Below, in pieces: positions 61,296 through 64,000 of a DNA stretch of 64,000 bases. The position numbers and the translations under genes are program-made. Location of the stretch: the NCBI GenBank assembly GCA_017548425.1, contig JAFZAB010000166.1, positions 23,612 through 87,611 of the forward strand. Reading direction: 5' to 3'. Below the pieces are notes generated by a model that did no database searches, had not been told where the DNA came from, and saw only the letters and a program-made list of their open reading frames with translations. Positions within the stretch are counted from its first letter, which is position 1; each line of letters begins with the position of its first letter. The stretch is from Victivallales bacterium (lineage in GTDB: Bacteria; Verrucomicrobiota; Lentisphaeria; Oligosphaerales; Oligosphaeraceae).

Positions 61296-63971
61296 TCAGA
61301 ACGAAAGGGTGAGGTCCATGGGGAAGCGGCCGAATTTGGCGCCGTAGATGGCGAGGCCGTGGTCGTCCGTTTCTAGGCGGATCGTGAGTTTGCCTTTCGC
61401 CTTGGCGATGATGTCGGCGGGAATGGCGGCTTCGACGAGATAGCCGTAGGAGCCTGCTTCGTTGAGCTTGCGGTCATGGGGCTGCGCGAACCATGAGAGG
61501 ATGCCGCGATGGTCGGCCGGATCATCTGGCAAAGCGTTGGTGTGGACGAGCTTGCCGTTGGCGTAGACGTGAAGTGTGCCGCTCCAGCAGACCGTGTCCG
61601 TCATTGGATAGGAGTTGGCGTTCTTGCTGGGATCGTGGTAACCTTTGCCAAGCATGTGGTCCATATCGACGGTTCCCGCTTTGTCGTCTTCGATGTCTTT
61701 GCCGTTCAAACGTTTGGCGGAAATTTCCGCACGGAAGACGGCGGCTTTGTTCGCCTTGGCGGGCAGCTTGAATTCGTATTCGAAGAAGCCTTTGCCAGTG
61801 CCGTTGACCTTCAAACCGTCAAAGACGTTCCACTGCTTCTGCGACCATTTGGCTTTTGTGAAGTCCTTCGGTGCGACGCGGATGACGCCGTCCTTCGCCG
61901 CTTTTTCCGCGACGGTTACGAACGTCGTGAAGTTGCGTGCGATGATTTTCGCGCCGTTCTTGACCGTGAAGCAGATGGCGCCGACGGCGGGAACAGACGG
62001 CAATTGAACGTTGACGGTTCCGATATCGGCATGCATCCACGCAGTTGCTTTCTCAATGACAACTGTTTCATTGACAGGAGTTTCCGTCAGCTTGCCCTGT
62101 TCATCCCACCAACGGACAACAGCACTGACGGTGAGTTTGCGGCCCATATATTTATCAGTAGTAAAAGAGATGAACAACGGGACGGGACATTTGGCACCGA
62201 CGTCGAAGCTACGGCAGAGTTCGCTGTCCAACGCGAGATATGCGTCCGCATGCAAATCGTTGAGCGACATGCCGGGGAAGATTTGCTCGATGCCCGTATA
62301 TTTCGCTGTGCGGTCATAGCGGACGTAACCGTTCCATTCATTGCAGACGTCATGATGCTCCGTGTAGAGCCAGCCTGCACATTTGGGATGGCGGTGGAAG
62401 GCGTTCATCATCATGTGGTAGTCCCATGACCAATCGACATCGCCCGTAGAACCAGCGTAGCCCCAGACATTTCCGCATTCGCTGTTGAACATCGGCATGT
62501 TCGTCTGGCAATGGCCGTTGATATAGTTCCATGTGGAGCCCGGATAGGTGGCTTCGGAGAAGTCATGGATGCGCTTTTCCCATTCATAACCAGGTAGATA
62601 GGAATGCCATGTATTGATATCCGTGAGGACATGGTCGTTGTTGCAGGCGGAATTGTCTTCCACGAGGCGAGACGGATCAAGCGACTTCGCGAGGAGAACC
62701 ATTTGCGCGACTTTCTGCTGCGTCTGAGGGAGATACATGCGGCGCTTTGTCGTTGCGTCGGAACAATCTGTGAAAAGGCCCCAAGTCTCATTATAGATGA
62801 CCCAACTGAAGATCGATGGATGGTTCATGTCGCGTTTGATCATTTCGCGCATGGCGAATTCAGAAGCGGCGAACATCTGCTGTGTTGGTTGGCCCCATGA
62901 GTTCGGTACATCGGCCATGATGAGCAGGCCGAGCTTGTCCGCCCAGTAGAGCTTACGCGGAATTTCGACTTTGATGTGGATGCGGTTGCCGGAAAGCGCG
63001 AGCTTCTTGGAAATCATGATTTCGTTTTTCATGAATTCGTCCGACGGGAAAGTATAGTAGCCTTCCGGATGATACGACTGGTCGAGCGTCAACTGGAGGT
63101 AGATTGGCTTGTTGTTGAGCGCGACATACGGATAGTTCGTTCCGGGCATCTTCGTGACGGAGATTTTGCGCATGCCAAAGTAGGTGGAGACGCAGTCCGT
63201 GTCGTTTCCATCCGTCAGAACAGCTTGAACTTCATAGAGATAGGGATTATCCAATTCCCACAGTTTGATGGTTTCGAAGGGGATTTCGAATTCGACGGTC
63301 TGCTGACCTGCCCAGATATTGATGTAGGCGGGAGCCCTGCGGTCTTCCGCCTTGAATTTGATGGAAGCCGCCATAGGCTTCTTGGCAGGGGAGTCCAACG
63401 TGATTTTCGCCGTGACGATTTTTCTGTCGATATCCGGAATCAGATGGACAGTATCCATATAGACATCCGGGCGGGCTTCGAGATAAACCGTCTGCCAGAT
63501 GCCGTTGACGTTGCCGTAGCCCTGTTTGCCGAAGAGGGCGTAGGCGCGCGGCGTATCATCTGCGCGGAGGGTGATCTTTTGCTCTGTGCCCCATTTGATA
63601 AGATGCGTCAATTCAAATTCAAAGGGCGTGTAACCACCTTCGTGGAAACCGATGGCGGCACCATCGAACCAGCCTTCCGTGATCCAATCCGACGCACCGA
63701 CGACGAGAAACACACGCTTCCCTTTCCATTCTTCTGGAATCGTGAGAGCTTTGCGATACCATGCGATGTCCGCTTCATCCTTCACGCCTGACAGCGGAGA
63801 GCCCCAGCCGAACGGGACGGTGATGTCCAGCGGAAAGTCGTCTGAATTGAACCAGGCTTCCTTCTTGCCGATATCATCTTTGTCGAACTTGAATTTCCAA
63901 GTTCCGTTGAGGTTGAGCCACTCTTTACGTTCGAAATCTGGTCTTGGATGTTGTGGGAGGGGGATGGACAT
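61296..63971 (-). CDS. Glycoside hydrolase family 2 (beta-galactosidase/glucuronidase-like)
   Basis: 891 residues. N-terminal binding domain (LNLNGTWKFKFD, WYRKALTIPEEWKGKRVFL, GYGNVNGIWQTVYLEAR), Ig-like domain, TIM barrel with acid/base Glu395 (FSWVIYNETWG) and nucleophile Glu498 (PMFNSECGNVWGY). A long C-terminal extension (about 650-891) forms extra beta domains (RLETDDHGLAIYGAKFGRF). No signal peptide. It hydrolyses a beta-linked terminal sugar; galactose, glucuronate or another cannot be chosen. Its start is followed on the upstream side by a TTAATGA heptamer array. Confidence 0.9.
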   Translation of the reverse strand: MSIPLPQHPRPDFERKEWLNLNGTWKFKFDKDDIGKKEAWFNSDDFPLDITVPFGWGSPLSGVKDEADIAWYRKALTIPEEWKGKRVFLVVGASDWITEGWFDGAAIGFHEGGYTPFEFELTHLIKWGTEQKITLRADDTPRAYALFGKQGYGNVNGIWQTVYLEARPDVYMDTVHLIPDIDRKIVTAKITLDSPAKKPMAASIKFKAEDRRAPAYINIWAGQQTVEFEIPFETIKLWELDNPYLYEVQAVLTDGNDTDCVSTYFGMRKISVTKMPGTNYPYVALNNKPIYLQLTLDQSYHPEGYYTFPSDEFMKNEIMISKKLALSGNRIHIKVEIPRKLYWADKLGLLIMADVPNSWGQPTQQMFAASEFAMREMIKRDMNHPSIFSWVIYNETWGLFTDCSDATTKRRMYLPQTQQKVAQMVLLAKSLDPSRLVEDNSACNNDHVLTDINTWHSYLPGYEWEKRIHDFSEATYPGSTWNYINGHCQTNMPMFNSECGNVWGYAGSTGDVDWSWDYHMMMNAFHRHPKCAGWLYTEHHDVCNEWNGYVRYDRTAKYTGIEQIFPGMSLNDLHADAYLALDSELCRSFDVGAKCPVPLFISFTTDKYMGRKLTVSAVVRWWDEQGKLTETPVNETVVIEKATAWMHADIGTVNVQLPSVPAVGAICFTVKNGAKIIARNFTTFVTVAEKAAKDGVIRVAPKDFTKAKWSQKQWNVFDGLKVNGTGKGFFEYEFKLPAKANKAAVFRAEISAKRLNGKDIEDDKAGTVDMDHMLGKGYHDPSKNANSYPMTDTVCWSGTLHVYANGKLVHTNALPDDPADHRGILSWFAQPHDRKLNEAGSYGYLVEAAIPADIIAKAKGKLTIRLETDDHGLAIYGAKFGRFPMDLTLSF

Positions 63972-63975
63972 TTTT

Positions 63976-64000
63976 TTAATGATTAATGATTAATGATTAA
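63976..64000. repeat. Heptanucleotide array (TTAATGA)n, cut by the window edge
   Basis: Three exact tandem TTAATGA units and the first four bases of a fourth, starting 5 bp upstream of the GH2 ATG. The unit length (7 nt) equals that of the unrelated array after asd. Confidence 0.85.

Overview
The window is bacterial chromosome, densely coded on both strands and lying mostly in the accessory genome. There is no ribosomal or taxonomic marker gene. The mix of GH29, GH127 and two GH2 glycosidases, a secreted heparinase-II/III lyase, Na+-coupled transport, an adenine salvage pair and a minimal ferredoxin-thioredoxin reductase suggests an anaerobic glycan-degrading, probably gut-associated bacterium. 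My guess is the PVC group, Lentisphaerota/Victivallales-like; this is inference only.

Layout. 1-794: end of a beta-helix-like protein. 852-927: tRNA-Thr(UGU). 1.1-6.4 kb: asd, a CitMHS/ArsB-like permease with an orphan histidine kinase, and a convergent SNF-family symporter. 6.5-10.9 kb (+): epimerase-like protein, glycerophosphodiesterase and secreted heparinase-like lyase. 10.9-16.8 kb (-): a nucleotide-sugar operon whose four proteins could carry out N-acetylhexosamine phosphorylation, nucleotidylation, 4,6-dehydration, C4 transamination and N-acetylation. The first gene is a fusion of a FlaA1/PglF-type dehydratase with a NahK-type kinase. 16.9-20.6 kb: P1-type aminopeptidase, WecG/TagA glycosyltransferase, ferredoxin-thioredoxin reductase-like protein, galM and a thioredoxin-fold protein without the redox cysteines. 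20.7-25.7 kb (+): GH127 enzyme, purine permease and adenine deaminase.

25.7-54.7 kb (-): one uninterrupted same-strand run of about 24 genes for an exopolysaccharide. It begins with a NusG paralogue behind a promoter and a structured leader of about 200 nt. It carries glycosyltransferases (GT2, GT4, STELLO type), an Rmd-like reductase, a polymerase/ligase, a flippase, an adenylate-forming CapK-like enzyme and three O-acylation modules. Embedded at 31.4-39.9 kb is a GC-richer set of small-molecule enzymes: 2-hydroxyacid dehydrogenase, MmgE/PrpD, U32-like, ATP-grasp, CitE-like lyase and a two-subunit Fe-S hydro-lyase. These are followed by a sugar-transfer ATP-grasp and a MurF-like ligase. Together they look like an undescribed route that makes an organic acid and amide-links it to the glycan. 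The 3' end of the locus is AT-rich and mosaic: one MBOAT/SGNH cassette is flanked by 86-bp direct repeats of the 3' end of ade.

54.9-64 kb (-): tandem secreted propeller-like paralogues, then GH2 beta-mannosidase-like, GH29 fucosidase, a tyrosine-phosphatase-like protein and a second GH2 enzyme, probably one glycan catabolic operon.

Intergenic regions carry heptanucleotide tandem arrays (2173-2350 and 63976-64000), CTAG-rich inverted repeats and several perfect palindromes, two of them inside the 3' ends of genes. No gene-free stretch exceeds 300 bases. I saw no CRISPR array, transposase, integrase or rRNA.
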